From: Hirundichthys speculiger
Lineage: Eukaryota > Chordata > Actinopteri > Beloniformes > Exocoetidae
Assembly (NCBI GenBank): GCA_018398805.1
Contig: JAGFBZ010000854.1
Coordinates: forward strand, 620,001-684,000
Direction: 5' to 3'
Length of the DNA stretch: 64,000 bases
Shown here: piece after piece, positions 44,962 to 57,686 of the stretch
Layout: every line of letters starts with the position of its first letter
Position numbering within the stretch: position 1 is the first letter of the stretch
Notes under the pieces: model-generated
Seen by the model: the letters and a program-made list of their open reading frames with translations, nothing else
Told to the model about the DNA's origin: nothing
Databases searched by the model: none
Made by a program: the position numbers and the translations under genes

Positions 44962-46318
44962 ATGTTGAAGCAGTGTGCAACAGAAACACTTTATGAAATA
45001 ACCTATTTATACAACAAATCTTTCAACCAAAACAAAGATTAGTCAAGGAAAGCACCTACTTCTAACAAAGTTTTGCACTTTTACATTCTGGACTTTATGT
45101 AAATGGATTTTTTTTTCCTCGAAAGCTGTAGATGGGATGAATTGCAACGGCGGAGACTTCAGTAGATGAGTGTATGCTGGAGCTTAGTGGGACCGTAAAA
45201 CATGACCAAGGATGGCTAATATTAGTGCCATAACCAAAGACAATAGACAGAGGTTCTGGGCTGCAGATTTTACCCCCAAAAAACCTTTTAGATTACTATA
45301 TATATGAAGTAGAAAAATAATAATAAAAAAATACTTAATAACAGTGAGATTCACTTAGTAGTTTTGCTATTTTGATTTTCTAAAAAGGTCTCTTTTGGCA
45401 CTTTTTATTTCCAGAAATAGAATATAAAATGTATGCATGACACACATCACTGATTCTCGCATGCAATACAACAATCAGAACACAAGGCATTGCTCTGCAG
45501 GATGCAACAGGCATATGACTTCCTGTGGATTAGCAACAGACAGGAAGTGGTTTAAAGGCCTCTTGCACATCTTTTTTCTTAACAGGACTTCATCTAGCAG
45601 TCTGAAAATACTTCAGTAATTGTTGCAGCTTTTGCCGTTAATTCCCCTGTACTGTTGAGTACCAAATGAGTAGTATTGTTTTCTTACTATACTGTCACCC
45701 CGTCAAGTAACAAACAGTTGTTTGGCTTGATTGTATTTTGTGCTGGATAATAATACATCGTAAAAACACACTGACCTTCTTATCTCGTGTATTTCAGTGT
45801 TGGTCCTCATCCTCTGCCTATACTGAGGCAATGTTGTATATTACTAAGATATGAACAAATTATGTAAGGCTCATATTGCTTACACTTCTACCAAATTCCA
45901 GGTTTGGATGGTGTTCTTGGTGGATAGTGCCTGAAAACCAAAAATTCCCAAAACCAACTTATTTATTCAACAAAAAAAAAATGGGCCAGTGTGGCCAATG
46001 TCACTAAATAAAAAATACATATTTAAAAAAAAAATGTTGAATTTATTTATCTTTTGAAAAGAAAAAAAAATGCTTCAATTTGCTAGGAAGCTGTTGTGCA
46101 TATAAGAAGCTCAACATAAGTGGTGTCTTGAAGTCTCTCACTGTGCACCAGTTATGTTGTGTGTATAACGTATTCGTTTAGTAATAAAGGGGGTTATTAC
46201 CTAACTATCTTAAGAGATAGCTGTTAATAACAAGAAATGTATTAACAAAGTTAATAAATTGAAACGGAGCACCACCTGATAGATCAGGAAACAAAGACTA
46301 AACGGCACAATCAGAGAT
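44962..46318. other. intergenic, no gene seen
   Basis: AT-rich sequence with short ORFs and homopolymer runs only. Confidence 0.5.
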
Positions 46319-46440
46319 CACGTGGTGCTCTCGTCCCTTACCAAGATGGAGGACGAGGTCATGCAGTAATCTTGTCCCTTACCAAGATGGCCGCTGACTC
46401 AAGTGATAGGGCGCTACAAGATGGCGGACGAGGTCACGTG
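46319..46440. promoter_or_regulatory. cluster of YY1-like motifs between two CACGTG E-boxes
   Basis: Three AAGATGG sites (46,343, 46,384, 46,419) in a degenerate tandem repeat (CCCTTACCAAGATGG), bracketed by CACGTG at 46,319-46,324 and 46,435-46,440. It could be the promoter of the retroelement-like sequence that follows. Confidence 0.4.
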
Positions 46441-46559
46441 GTAACTTTGTCACAAAGATTGTTAGTAAGGAGAAAAAGGTAAGAAAAGAGAGTAAAATCA
46501 ACAAAGCTAGAATGTTCTTAGCGACTAGCAACAGCAACTCTGCCGTTTTTCCACAGATG

Positions 46560-47695
46560 CAGTGATGTGAAGCTGGCTCGTCTGTTCTTCACCCTGCTTG
46601 TCTCAGCCCTTCTCCTTCCTGTGTTCATGCCTCGTCCTGTCTCCTTGGCACAGGAGTTTTAAGTAAGTAAGTAAATTAAGTCTAGTTGGAATCTCCTGCA
46701 TTTGGATCCTCCTTACCTTTCACCACACTGCAGAACGAGCCAGCCATCATGGACTCAGCAGGATCTGAGAAAATTAATATCATCGACTGTTTCAGCAGGC
46801 TGGCGGCCTGGAACGACCCCCATGTGGAGGATTTTGGGGAGGAGGAACTTTCCCCATTATGGGGCACCAGGCTGCCACTTGGAGTCAGCGGAGGATGAGA
46901 TGCAACGGAGACCCTCCTCCTCCCCCACAGAGGCTTCTACCCCCCGCGGCGGTCCGGTATGACGAGGTGTCCTTCGAGGTGGTGCAGGACCCACCTCCTC
47001 CGTGGCCCTCCGAGGAGGCCCTGGCAGACACTCCACCCCCTGCTCCCATCCTGGTGGGCGTCCAGGAGGACGCATCACCTCCCAACCCCGTCTCCATCGA
47101 GGCCCTGGACACTTCTGGCGAGTCAAGTCCATTTATAAATTCTATCACCGCCTCACGCCCTCTTTGCTGGGGACTACTGACGTGAGGCGGTGGATATTTG
47201 TTGATCTCCCATCTCCGAGGTGGTCAACGCCGACGCACTCTCACTTGCCCTAGTCCCCGACGTGGTCTCGGGGGATGTAGGGCATGAGCAGCCTCCGTCT
47301 AGGCCTCCGCCTTGGTATGTTCTCTAGTCCAGGCCGCCGCTGCTGCAGGAGCTGCCGCTGGCCGAGACCCATGTGTGCTCTCCTCTCTCTGTCTTATCTA
47401 CCCTCCCTTTTTCTTTCTTTACCCGGCTGGCCTTCGGCAGGAATGTCCCCCCATATGATCCAGGTCCTGCTCAAGGTTTCTTCCTCTTAAAGTGGAGTTT
47501 TTCCTTGCCACTGTTTGTCTTAAAGGTTTTTGTTTTTCCACTGTGGGAGTTTTTTAACCTGCCGTTATCCTTGTTTAGGATTCAATATTATAATTTTAGT
47601 TAATGATATTTGCTTGGGGGTCATGATCTCTGTAAAGCGCCTAGAGACAATTGACATTGTAACAGACGCTATACAAATAAAATTGAATTGAATGA
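46560..47695 (+). mobile_element. unclassified retroelement with (TTGAA) tail
   Basis: A proline-rich, frame-broken coding patch (MDSAGSEKINIIDCFSRLAA; PPPPWPSEEALADTPPPAP) is followed by a conserved 3' region: GGTCCTGCTCAAGGTTTCTT, TCTGTAAAGCGCCTAGAGAC, ACAAATAAAATTGAATTGAA. This 3' block is a dispersed fish repeat ending in TTGAA units. Class uncertain. Confidence 0.6.
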
Positions 47696-47757
47696 TGGTA
47701 CTCAGAGAGCTAAACAGTTTCTCAGGTGGTACGCAGTGTTAAAAGTTTGAGAACCAC
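47695..47757. mobile_element. hAT (Charlie-type) terminal fragment
   Basis: ATGGTACTCAGAGAGCTAAA to GTTTGAGAACCACTG: the right end of the same family as 8,647-8,967. Confidence 0.7.
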
Positions 47758-48489
47758 TGATATATGTCATTACTCAGGGGTACTCCCTGTCTACTAAATA
47801 CTCGATTCATCCAGGTGGACACACACACACACACACACCCATACCTTCACATTGTTCAGAAGGAAAAATCACGGTGGCATAAATGTGACATAAACAAATG
47901 TGACATTAATGTCATGGCATAAACACAAACTGTATCAGGTGTGTTTTCTGTCTTCCAGCACAACCACTTCATGTCCTGAAATATTCAACATGATTAGTGG
48001 TCAAAATGATAATTATGATAATAACCCGTAATTTTCAGGTGAGGAAATGAGAGATCGCTAACATTCAATTCAGTCCCTGTAATCATTACTAACAAGAATA
48101 GACAATAAAAGAATAACTGAATGTGTTAAATGCCATCTCCGAGCCCAACTCTGACGGACATAATTCGTCACTGGAAGCAGAAAAAACACCAATTAAAATG
48201 AGACGAAATATGTTTTCTCTTTTTTTTTCTTAAAGAACACTACCAGCAACAGTGTGACTGTGACATATGAGTCTTTTCTGTTCTCTGTCGTTCATATCTC
48301 TCCTACAGCAAGCAGAGAGAAGCAGTTGTACCATTGCAGGCCCCCCTTGAACTTTTGAACCTTTTGCCACAATTCAAACGTAAAGATCTAAGATTTAATT
48401 TTTTTTGTCAAGACACAAAAAACACAATCCTGAAGTTGAACAAAATTTATTGGATATTTTAAACTTTTTAACAAATAAAAAAACTAAAA
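47758..48489. other. intergenic with (AC)n at 47,818-47,838
   Basis: No gene or further repeat recognised. Confidence 0.5.
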
Positions 48490-49215
48490 AGTGAAATTCT
48501 TAATCAATTATTTGAAGAAGCACACCTTAAGTAATTTTCACAACTACAAGAACAATTTTATCTTCTTACAAAGGATTTTTATAGATATTTGCAAATTCGG
48601 CATTACATTACGAGCCATAAAGAAAATTAAAAATACTAATAATATCAAGGAAAAATGGGAACTGGAATCAAATTCAGTTATAAAAGACGAGTTGTGGGAC
48701 AAATTATGTGATATTAGTCATAAAGGCATCACTAGTCAACAGTGGAGGGAATTTAATTGGAAACTCAAAACCAGGTTTTTTCATACTCCCTTGATTTTAT
48801 CTAACTTTTGTCAAGGACCCATCGGCAGCCTTATGCTGGAGAAAATGTGGTAAGATAGGTGACCATACACACCAAACATAACGATGTATTGGAAGAATAT
48901 CAAAGAAGAGATTGAAAAAATTGTGAAAAGAGAAGTACCTTCAAATGTTTTGTTCTACTTACTTGGAACTATACCGGTCAGTGATTTTAATGCAGAGATA
49001 TATTTTGCATGTTTTAGTACTGGTTGCTAAAAAAAATTATAACTGTAAATTGGAAGAGTGCCAACTCACCGACTCTGCAGAATGGAAGCAAAGACTAAAA
49101 CAAGTTTACATTATGGAAAGAATGACTGCGGCATTGCAAATGAAAATGGACCTTTTTAAGCAAAGATGGTTGAAGAGAGAGATTGAAGAGAGGCTGCAGA
49201 GAGCATCATGAAGAC
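48490..49215 (+). pseudogene. L1/Tx1-like LINE ORF2 C-terminal fragment
   Basis: Frame-broken blocks WDKLCDISHKGITSQQWREF NWKLKTRFF, GDHTH near 48,861, YWKNIKEEIEKIVKREVPS and AEWKQRLKQVYIMERMTAAL match the post-RT region of fish L1-like elements. At least two shifts or stops. Confidence 0.75.
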
Positions 49216-49704
49216 CAAGGAACACACTGTAAATGAAATATAGACTCATATATCATAAATGTAGCCAATCTCATATAACCTTTGATATGTAGGCTCAGAT
49301 ATCCTAAAATGAAGCTAACCTCATATAACCTGCATCCGACCTCATATGACCGTTTGATACTCCCTTTATGTTCGTGTGCTACTCTAAACTGAATATCATC
49401 CTGTTCTCACAGGCACCTGCAAGGTCAAATACTAGATATGAAAGAAACGAAACATAAAATAAGCCTCTCTTTGTTCTTTGTTAAGTCCTACTCCCCATCA
49501 GTAATACAACATGACCATATATGGACTTCTGGTGCTGCTGCTTAAAAGTCTGTGCCTCTCTGCCTTTGTCAGAGAGAAACCTTTTTCTCTCTCCATGCAT
49601 GATATTTACTCCTGACTTGACTTCATAAAAAACATTGTGAACGCAGTAGTTATATTTTTATTCTACTTGGATTCTTCTTCAGATAATTTTCCACGACAAC
49701 ACCA

Positions 49705-50065
49705 GGCAGGTCTGAGATGCTTTTGTGGAGAAGTTTAAAGCCGGATTTGGATACAAAAAAATTTCACACCCTTTAAAAATCTCAAGGAGCAATCATATTG
49801 AAATGGAAGGAGTATCAGACCACTGCAAATCTACCAAGACCCTCTAAACTTTCATCTCAAACAAGAAGAAGACTGATCAGAGATGCAGCCAAGAGGCCCA
49901 TGATCACTCTGGATCATGATCACAGCCGTAAGACAACAATCAGTCCTACACTGCACAAATCTGGCCTTTATGGATGAGTGGCAAGAAGAAGGCCATTTCT
50001 CAAAGATATCTATAAAAAGTCTTGTTTAAAGTTTGCCACAAACCAGGGTAACTCATTTAGTTTTT
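49705..50065 (+). pseudogene. Tc1-like transposase fragment
   Basis: Reads as degraded helix-turn-helix and early catalytic region (EKFKAGFGYKKISHPL, EWKEYQTTANLPRPSK, RDAAKRPMITLDHDH, LHKSGLYG), with stops and deletions. Confidence 0.75.
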
Positions 50066-50555
50066 TCCATGTTTAACACGTGTTAAACATAAATGATCCT
50101 TGAAAGGACGGAACTGCCAGTCAGCATGAAACTCAGGAAACTCTGGCTGCAAACATTCAGAAAGAAAAGAGAAAAAAGGAGGGCAAAAACAGCACAACAA
50201 ACTACAGGAAAGTTTGTTACAGTTACAGTACCGAGGTGCTCCTTATTAACTATGGATTCAGCTGCAGGAGGAAAGAGAAGGAAGGGGAGAAGAGCGGTGG
50301 AGACACCACTCAGCAGATCATGTTGGCGTCCCCCTGCAGCGTAGGCCTATAGCAGCATTGCTATGACGAAGCTGTGATTAAGACAAACCTACTCTAGTCG
50401 TGGCTCCTATAACTATAGCTATAACTATTAGCCCTATTGTTTAGACTAGTGGTGGGGAACTCCAGGCCTCAAGGGCACGTTATTTTGTTTTTGTTTGGCT
50501 GAGTATTGGTATAACATGCAAGCATAAAAAACAAGGACAGTGATTTAATCAAAAT

Positions 50556-50561
50556 TTTATT
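50556..50561 (-). terminator. polyadenylation signal of the unrecognised gene
   Basis: AATAAA on the minus strand, about 147 bases after the stop codon at 50,708. Confidence 0.5.
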
Positions 50562-50707
50562 ATAACAATATTAAACAACAATGACAATCTTACAGGTAGG
50601 CTAACAATATCATTAAGTATACTGAATTAGCATATCTATACATACAATTAAGATGTATTTTACATATGGTCTGAAATTTTACAACTTGTTCTTGCTAAAC
50701 TAATGCA

Positions 50708-52445
50708 TCAAGAACTTCCCATCATGAAAAATGCAGAAACCGGTACCAAGCAGTAAGATGGCTTGCTGAATGCTGAACTTGTGCCACCCGCCCGTCTTGT
50801 TCTGACTCCATTTTTGTTATCATCTTGTGGACCTCTTTCTGGTTCAAACCCAACTTCTGCTTCTTCCAATTTAAGGTTTAAAATGCTGATGGGGATGACC
50901 TCCCAAACATCACTGGGCTGATAATCAGTCACTTCTTTCAAAGCACCACAGGAATATTTTTTCTGCCAAACAAAATCTCTCTCACAGTCACTTTTAAGAC
51001 ACAAATTATTTGCACCAGGTCCAACACAACTTTGGTAAGTGCAAAACACCGATTTATTAATTTTTGTTGATGCATCCTCTTCCGAACTCATTTTCTGAGT
51101 TTCTGGTTCAGATATTTCAGGTTGAGGTGATAAAACTTTCATCTCAGATGCATTCTGAATGCAGAAAGGTGTCTCTTCACTTATGTCTTTATGCAGCTCC
51201 AGCTTTGGGAGTTTCGTGGTCAGTTCTGATGAATCTTCAGCATCAGATATATCTTCATATTGTGGATTATTTACATTTTTATCAGTTAGCAAGTCATCCC
51301 CCATGCTTCCAGCAAAAAGGTTGTGTTCTTTAAGTTTGTCCTCCGGAATGTAAATATTAGGCTTCTCTTTACAGGTAACTCTGTAATGTGGTTGATCTTC
51401 AAGAGTTCCCTCTTGGGTTGCATTTGAACTTATCAGGCCTGACACACTGTTGAACCCCATGTCTCTGGGAGAACATGTGGTATCATGACCACCATCTCTG
51501 TTATCCAGATTCTCGTTGACATCTAACCGAGGCCTGCATTTTGGAAAAGAGCTGCAGTTGAGTGTTAAATTCAAGTGATTGCTAGTCATCTGATCCAAAG
51601 ACATTCCAGACACATCTGTTTGAATCATTGGTCCTCTTCTTTCTTTGTGCAAGTGCCAGCGATGTCCTGCAAGGTTTGTGAATATTCTGTGGAGGTACAG
51701 AGATAAATGTTACATATATTTCAATTCTAATTTTGCTGCAGTACAACAGTAATCGTCAAGTCAGCATCATCAGAGCAGATGATTCAGAAGTTAAGAAGTT
51801 ATACCAAGCAGTAAAACAACTATTTTCAGACATAATTACATGCAAGTGTTTAATATTGGCAAATGAAAATCTACAAAGGCATATGTTACAACAGAGAACT
51901 CTTAGTGTGCTTTGAACCTGAATGCTTTGTTGACGCAGGTGAATCACCTCTCTTTTCAGGCTTGGAGGTCAACACAGAATTTGCTCTTCTGATCTTTAAA
52001 CTGTCCTCTTCAAGTGGTTGAGCTGCTGTAGGAATGCTTTGCTTCAGAACAGCAACGTTGAGACTTTGCCACTGGACAGATGGAGTCATTGTGGGGGTCA
52101 AGACAATGTTATTGATCTGTGGCATGTAGAGTCAGGCTGGACCAGTGAGTTTGTGTTATTAGGAATCATGTTTTTTGGTAGAGCTGATCCATTGGATAAA
52201 GTTGATCTATATTTTCTAACCTTCTCTGCAATCAAATCCAATATTTCATCATCTGTTCGTAATTTGACTTCTTCAACTGCAGAGACTTGGTCTGCTGACA
52301 ACAGACAACGTGGAAATGAAGGTGAGACCCTTGGCCCTCTGCAGTCCTTAGGTGCTGAAGGAGAGCCCCATCTTGGCTGTAGGATCATCCAGAATCCTTT
52401 GCATGGAGAGCAGTCTTTCAAGTGGTTACTTCGGATTTCTTTCAC
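50708..52445 (-). CDS. unrecognised minus-strand gene, at least two exons (3' part)
   Basis: Exon A 51,890-52,445 (acceptor TTCCGCAG, donor GTAACA) encodes VKEIRSNHLKDCSPCKGFW to EVKLRTDDEILDLIAEKVRK. A frame change near 52,125-52,145 then leads to MPQINNIVLTPTMTPSVQ and a basic stretch. Exon B 50,708-51,686 (acceptor CTCCACAG) encodes IFTNLAGHRWHLHKERR, then about 300 mostly polar, acidic residues with QYEDISDAEDSSELTTK and DVWEVIPISILNLKLEE, ending MMGSS. No known domain; probably a largely disordered nuclear protein (inference). The frame change is one missing (or two extra) bases, or an unseen intron. First exon(s) not found; upstream sequence is repeat-rich. One untested idea is a fish RESF1-like protein, since human RESF1 and ALG10 both lie on 12p11. 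Confidence 0.6.
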
Positions 52446-52849
52446 CTGCGGAAAACAATATTGAGCTGCTGTGAGAAATCAGCATAAATTTCTCTCTTAC
52501 AGGTAGAAGTGTATTAAAAAAAAAAAAAGAAAAGGCCTGTTGACAACTATTTGGACCAAAAATTCTGCAGTTATTTGTTCCAGTTGGGTCTTAAATTTAG
52601 TATGAGGTCGCTTTATGTGGCAAATGTTAAACACAAGAAAGATGGGTACTGAAAAACAGACATTTTATTCAACTTTGCTGCTGTTCATACAAAAATAAAA
52701 TGTCTTATGTAAAACCAAGGACAGGTAAAGTGATTAGTCAGTGAAAACATACATCCATAAATAAATAAACCTTTCAATTTCTTAAGGACAGGTAAATGTG
52801 TTACTTAAGTAGTAAAATAAAAATGTCAACTGTCCCGAGTGCTTTCTCT

Positions 52850-53184
52850 TCAAATGCTCGTGTATTACCGACGTGCTTCCGTTAGGAGCAAGGTCTGCTT
52901 TGCAAACCTCGGAAATAAACTTTTTATTCGAGGTATCCAGGCTAGAATGGTCCCAAACTTTTGAAGTTTTCTTATGCGCAGCTGCTGAACAACACGCTGC
53001 TATTTTTCTTTACCCATTACCGCGAAGCAGAGACACTAATGCGCATGCGCGACTCTCGGCAGAGGTCGTATTGAAGTGAGATGCCGTTGGAAAGACATGT
53101 CTGCGGACAATTGTCGACACTGGAATTCAATGTTGACAATTTATCGATTTTTGTCGACAATGTTGACGAATCGTTGCAGCCCTA
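52850..53184. mobile_element. hAT-like element, right end (GGGCTGCAACGATT family)
   Basis: Ends GACGAATCGTTGCAGCCCTA with internal TCGACAATGTTGACG repeats, the terminus of a common fish hAT MITE. The left boundary is not certain. Contains GCGCATGCGC at 53,041. Confidence 0.65.
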
Positions 53185-53910
53185 TGTACGAGTATATAGT
53201 ACAGAGAGAGAAATTTTCTCACTACTGTCTCTGAACATGTTGAGCATCTAGATTTGTTTGCAGACACGGGCTGGTATAACATGATGAGTTAGTTTTTCGG
53301 ACCACCTTTAGGATTATATTACCTATTTGTAACGGCACGTCTTACCTTCGCATAGACCGTATTTCCGTTGCTTGAATCACGCATCTTCCACCACGACTTT
53401 TGCGTCGTCTCGATTTATACGCCCACTGCGAGTTCTTCTTCTGCAACATATAAGTTTATAGGTGCCGTCACAATGTATACCGCCACCCAGCGGGCCAGAA
53501 TAGAAACGACACGCGACATTCACAAAGTAAACAGTCTGGAGGCGCGGGCGAGTCTGAACGTGTGGGAAACACTGGGCTGTTTATTAAGCATCTGATATTG
53601 TGATGTCAATAATTTCTGTATATGTTGTACAGTGTCTATCCCAAATCATATCTTCACTTCTTTTTTTTTAAAAAATGCAAATCTAAAGTATATTTTTTAG
53701 TTCATACAGATTCTGGCCTTTCAGTACACCAGAGAACAGCATCTACAGAAGTGCCTGAAACAGTCAGGTGCCTCCAGAGCCCAAGGACTGAAGGATGGAT
53801 GATGACCCAACCTTGGATTTGACACTCATAAAGATGTTTTAAAAATAATAATAGTGTGTTTTAAAAAAGAAAAGAAAAATAAGTGAGTAAAGCTTAAAAT
53901 CCGTATTATA
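53185..53910. other. intergenic, no clear feature
   Basis: 53,330-53,560 is CpG-richer than its surroundings and could include a promoter or first exon of the minus-strand gene, but no start codon or splice site stands out. Confidence 0.4.
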
Positions 53911-53918
53911 GTTGTTAT

Positions 53919-53952
53919 CAGGGCAGGGCGTAGCACCAAATTCTGACACCCC

Positions 53953-53985
<33 letters not shown>

Positions 53986-54205
53986 ACCACCGTCACAGCA
54001 GACTTAAGGTTTTGGATTACAACAATATGCCATTTAATATAGGGCCCACCAAGTTTGCATAACGATTATCTGTCATGAAATTTGTTTTGGATTAACAAAT
54101 ATTCAATACATAATTTTTTTTTTCCCCCTTAGCTTCCCGTGGGCCCCCCTCTGCCATGGGCCCCCCCAAGGCTGTGTAACTTTTACCCCCTGTCCCACGG
54201 CCCTG
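53919..54205. mobile_element. hAT non-autonomous element with poly-C tract
   Basis: Ends CAGGGCAGGGCGTAGC and TCCCACGGCCCTG; perfect 8-base duplication GTTGTTAT at 53,911-53,918 and 54,206-54,213. C30 run at 53,954-53,983. Confidence 0.9.
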
Positions 54206-54213
54206 GTTGTTAT

Positions 54214-55039
54214 TACCATACACGCAAATGCATTGCAAACACTGCACGTTCTATTTCAAATCAAAAGAATGAAGAAAAATGTTTCATATTTGTAACTATT
54301 TACAGGAAGTGAAAAAAGGCAGTTTTGAAAAGTAGCAGGGAGGTCATTCATTCTGTGAAAAATAGGTGTCAGGAATGAAGGCAGAAAATGTTGTACATGC
54401 TAGTTATAATTAATTTCTCTCTGAAATTATCATTATTATTATTATTGTCTGCATTTACATTCATGTTTAGGGCCATCATCTAACCAAACCATCTAGTATG
54501 TATATGCAATTAATCTTATAGCAGACTTTTTTTGTGGGAGTCCTTTCTGGCAGTAAATTCTAACATTTTTTATTAACATCTTTTATTCTCTCTGAAATTA
54601 TGAGTAAAATGGCTTGTTTCACACATTGTTCAAAAGAAGAGCGGACTCTGATTACGAAAGTAGATTGGAGAGTAGAAAATGTATAAAGTGCAGAAAAGTG
54701 CACAACTGAAATGATTATGTGCTGGTTCCTCTACCACCAGTGTGATCTCCTTGTGTGTGTATTTAAAAACTCATTCTTAGATAAAAAAAAAAAAAAAAAG
54801 CCATTCAGAAATAAACTACTATGCATTAAACTAAGATTAAATAATAATAAAAATATATTTCATAATAATGGGAAATATTTCATAATAATAAACATGGATT
54901 TCATTATCATAGGAAACATTTCATAATAATGGATACGTATTTCATAATAATAGACTAATTTATTCATTGAATTATGACCCAATCTCCTTGATTTATAGGC
55001 GTTATGTATGAAGGTCTATTAACATGATCTATTATGGTG
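54214..55039. other. intergenic, AT-rich
   Basis: Includes a degenerate tandem array of ATTTCATAATAATGG-like units at about 54,857-54,952; otherwise nothing recognised. Confidence 0.5.
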
Positions 55040-55510
55040 TATTAATTTTGCAGATTGGTGAAACTCTACCCATCTTTACATCCTGGAGGCTCTGCCTCCC
55101 TGAAAAGTTCCTTTTATACCCAGTCGTGTTACTGACTTCACAGTCGCCTGGATTGCTGACTACTTGACAAAGAGACCATAAGTTTGAGATTGAATGGTTG
55201 TATATTTGATGTGTGCCACATCTGCAAAAATGCTTGGATGACTCTGCAGTTGTGGGGAGCATCAAACAAGAGACTAGAGACGTAGTTCAGAGTACATGTG
55301 GACCATTTTGTGGCATGATGTCGAAACAATCATCTCATTTTAAATGTGAACAAGACAAAGGAGATGATTGTGGATTTTAGGAGGGATTAAGTTGAACTAC
55401 ATTTCTGTCATGGGGAAGAAGTGAAAGTGGTGGATGAGTAAAAATACCTCAGTGTTCACCTGGACAACAGACTAGAAACGCAACATTAACATTGTTTACA
55501 AGAAGGGACA
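55040..55510 (+). pseudogene. L2-like LINE RT fragment
   Basis: Broken blocks LHPGGSASLKSSFY, NLILNVNKTKEMIVDF-type signature (55,330-55,380) and LGVHLDNRL-type (near 55,450) follow the order of the RT palm and thumb in L2-clade LINEs. Highly degraded. Confidence 0.65.
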
Positions 55511-55895
55511 CAGCAGACTTCACTTGGTGAAATTTACACCCTTTAGTGTTTGCAGAAAGTCTGTTGTGGAGAGTGCAATCGTATCTTCAGTCAGCTGTTG
55601 GGGGAGCAGCATCAGAGAGGACCAGGTGTGTTCTGGAGCCTCTGGAGCTGGTTGTTTTCTTCCTAATATCTTGACTAATTTCTTTTGATTTCCCCATGAG
55701 GTCACACAAGGAAGCAGTGAATTTGAAGTGTGCCTTCAATTTACTTCACATTCTGAGATATTTTCAAAAAGAAACAGGCTGAAATCCTGGGAAACAATCA
55801 GTTGTTACAAAAATCATTCCTAGACTGTTGTCTTAAAAGGGTGTCAGTGACTGTGCAGGGTACCTAAACTTTGTTTTAGACTATTAATTAACAAG

Positions 55896-55928
<33 letters not shown>

Positions 55929-56600
55929 GAGAATAAACTTTTTTTTGTACAAGTCAGACATCTCTGATGTGGCAGAAATACATTTAAAATTACAACAGAC
56001 AATGGACATTTCACAAGAACACAAAACGATGTAAACAAACTTTCCTGTATTTGAAATTACATTTCTTTTTTTTTTAAATCTTAAACATCTATGTGGGAAA
56101 ATAACAGTAAAATTAGAGCATTATTGAGTACGAAAAAAACTTGTTAACTTAGAAAAAAAATGATATATAAATAATGAATCTCCCATAAAGTAAAACTCAA
56201 TGTAGAAATGGCAAACATGTAAATCATCTTTCTTATAAAGTGGCAACATTGTCAAGGGTGTCCATCAGAGTTCTTCACTGGCAAAAAAAAAAACCCCAAA
56301 ATAAACTTAAGTTGTGTGAGATACAAATACGAACCTTAAGTTTTTAAATATGCTCATGGTCAACATGTGGTCATTTTGGTCTTTAATCATATACAGCTCG
56401 ACTTGAGTCAGTTTTTCAGGAGTGATTGACATCACTTCATTTTTACACTTCGAGTTTGCAAATGCATGTCTGACATAAGAAACTGCTGTATTACTCTACA
56501 ATCGATTTGCATACTTCACAAGGACCAACAGTTCAAGGAAAAAAAGTGTTTTACAGATGGTAAACCTCTAAATCAACTACAGTTATTTCACCTTTGTTGA
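55511..56600. other. intergenic 3' of alg10, with a poly-A tract at 55,896-55,925
   Basis: AT-rich; presumably contains the alg10 3' UTR. No other gene seen. Confidence 0.5.
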
Positions 56601-56621
56601 TACTTTGCTGTTGTTGTTTCC

Positions 56622-57686
56622 TCACCACATGAACCGCTGCGTGGCTGTGCTGTCCGGCCAGTGGAAGGTCTTCGTGGTGAAGATGTAAATGGTGGCCGCG
56701 TTTACAGCCGTGTACAGAAGCAACTCTACAACCAGTCTGGGAAGAGACGGGAGAGGAATGTGCAGGCGGTACATCAGGTATGGAATAATGAAGTACCTAA
56801 ACTCCAGGAGCTTCTGGGGCACCGTGGAGGCCAGGAGGCACACCAGGTAGGCCAAACTCCAAAAAAGCGAGTGCGACTTGAACAAGTCCAGGAAATTCCA
56901 CATGGCAAACACATATGCAGGGACGAAGAAGAAGCGCACCATCTTGTGTCTTTGGAAGAGGTTTTTCCATACATAGAAGGGATAATGGCGATTGTCTGCC
57001 AGGAGGTACTTGTGAACGTAAGTGAACTTCCATACAAGAAGCAAGGAGACGGTGATGAGCAAAAATGAAGAATAAGGGGTATTTCTTCAGAGCTTGCAGG
57101 AAGCGGAGGGCACGGTGATAACACAGTGAGACAGGAAGGGAGAAGAAGAGGGCGAAGGAGAAGAAATAAAAGACCTGGGGGAAGTTAAGGCAGGCCTCGT
57201 GGCTCGTCCTGTCGCCGACCACAATCCCATCATTTAGCATCACAAACACCAGGAAACCAATGCCCGACCACCACATAAGGCCAGATCACCAGGAGCAACG
57301 CCGTCACATGACTGGGAGAGGTCAGGAACTGCAGGGAGAACTGCATTACTCTCTTTGCTCCGCTAAATGACAGTGGGATCTGGGAGGGTGGACATCTTTC
57401 ATCCCTCTTTTTGCTGTGCTCCACCCTCCAGGCCTCATCCATTTTGGCAGACACCAGAGTGGCGGCACAGAAGGCCACCCAGACGATGTTGGTCTGGCGG
57501 AAGAGCACAGAACAGACGCCGAGAAGTGCAGGAGGCTTTGTGGCAGCCGTGGAGCGTCATGAGATAGGTGAAGAGGATGAAGAAAGTAGATCCGGCATCT
57601 GTGTAGTAGAGAAAGTTGAAGAAGTAGAGCACTGGGAAGGTGGACAGAGACAGCGCTGATAAAACTCGCCGTGACGTTATTTGCAT
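56622..57686 (-). CDS. alg10: alg10 exon 3 with three one-base insertions
   Basis: 1,065 bases (1,062 expected). Segments in order: FPVLYFFNFLYYTDAGSTFF; FRQTNIVWVAFC and SHVTALLLVIWPYVVVG; GFLVFVMLNDGIVVGDRTSH; WKFTYVHKYLLADNRHYPFY to VPQKLLEFRYFIIPYLMYRL and the stop at 56,622. Each change of frame can be explained by one extra base. Confidence 0.93.

Noticed and set aside
46859..47185. Proline-rich ORFs on both strands as a host gene
   Set aside because: Short, overlapping in several frames, next to a dispersed retroelement tail; no splice structure. Treated as retroelement debris.
53041..53050. GCGCATGCGC, a perfect NRF-1-like palindrome, as promoter of the neighbouring gene
   Set aside because: It lies inside what looks like a dispersed hAT-type repeat (52,850-53,184), so it is probably a repeat feature; not counted as a gene promoter.
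56661..57068. 135-codon plus-strand ORF opposite alg10 exon 3
   Set aside because: Antisense shadow of the strongly conserved alg10 coding sequence.
56622..57686. alg10 as a pseudogene because of three frameshifts
   Set aside because: Exon borders, length after removing three bases, and all catalytic-region sequence are conserved; the same kind of insertion is seen in sbf1, so sequence error is the simpler explanation.
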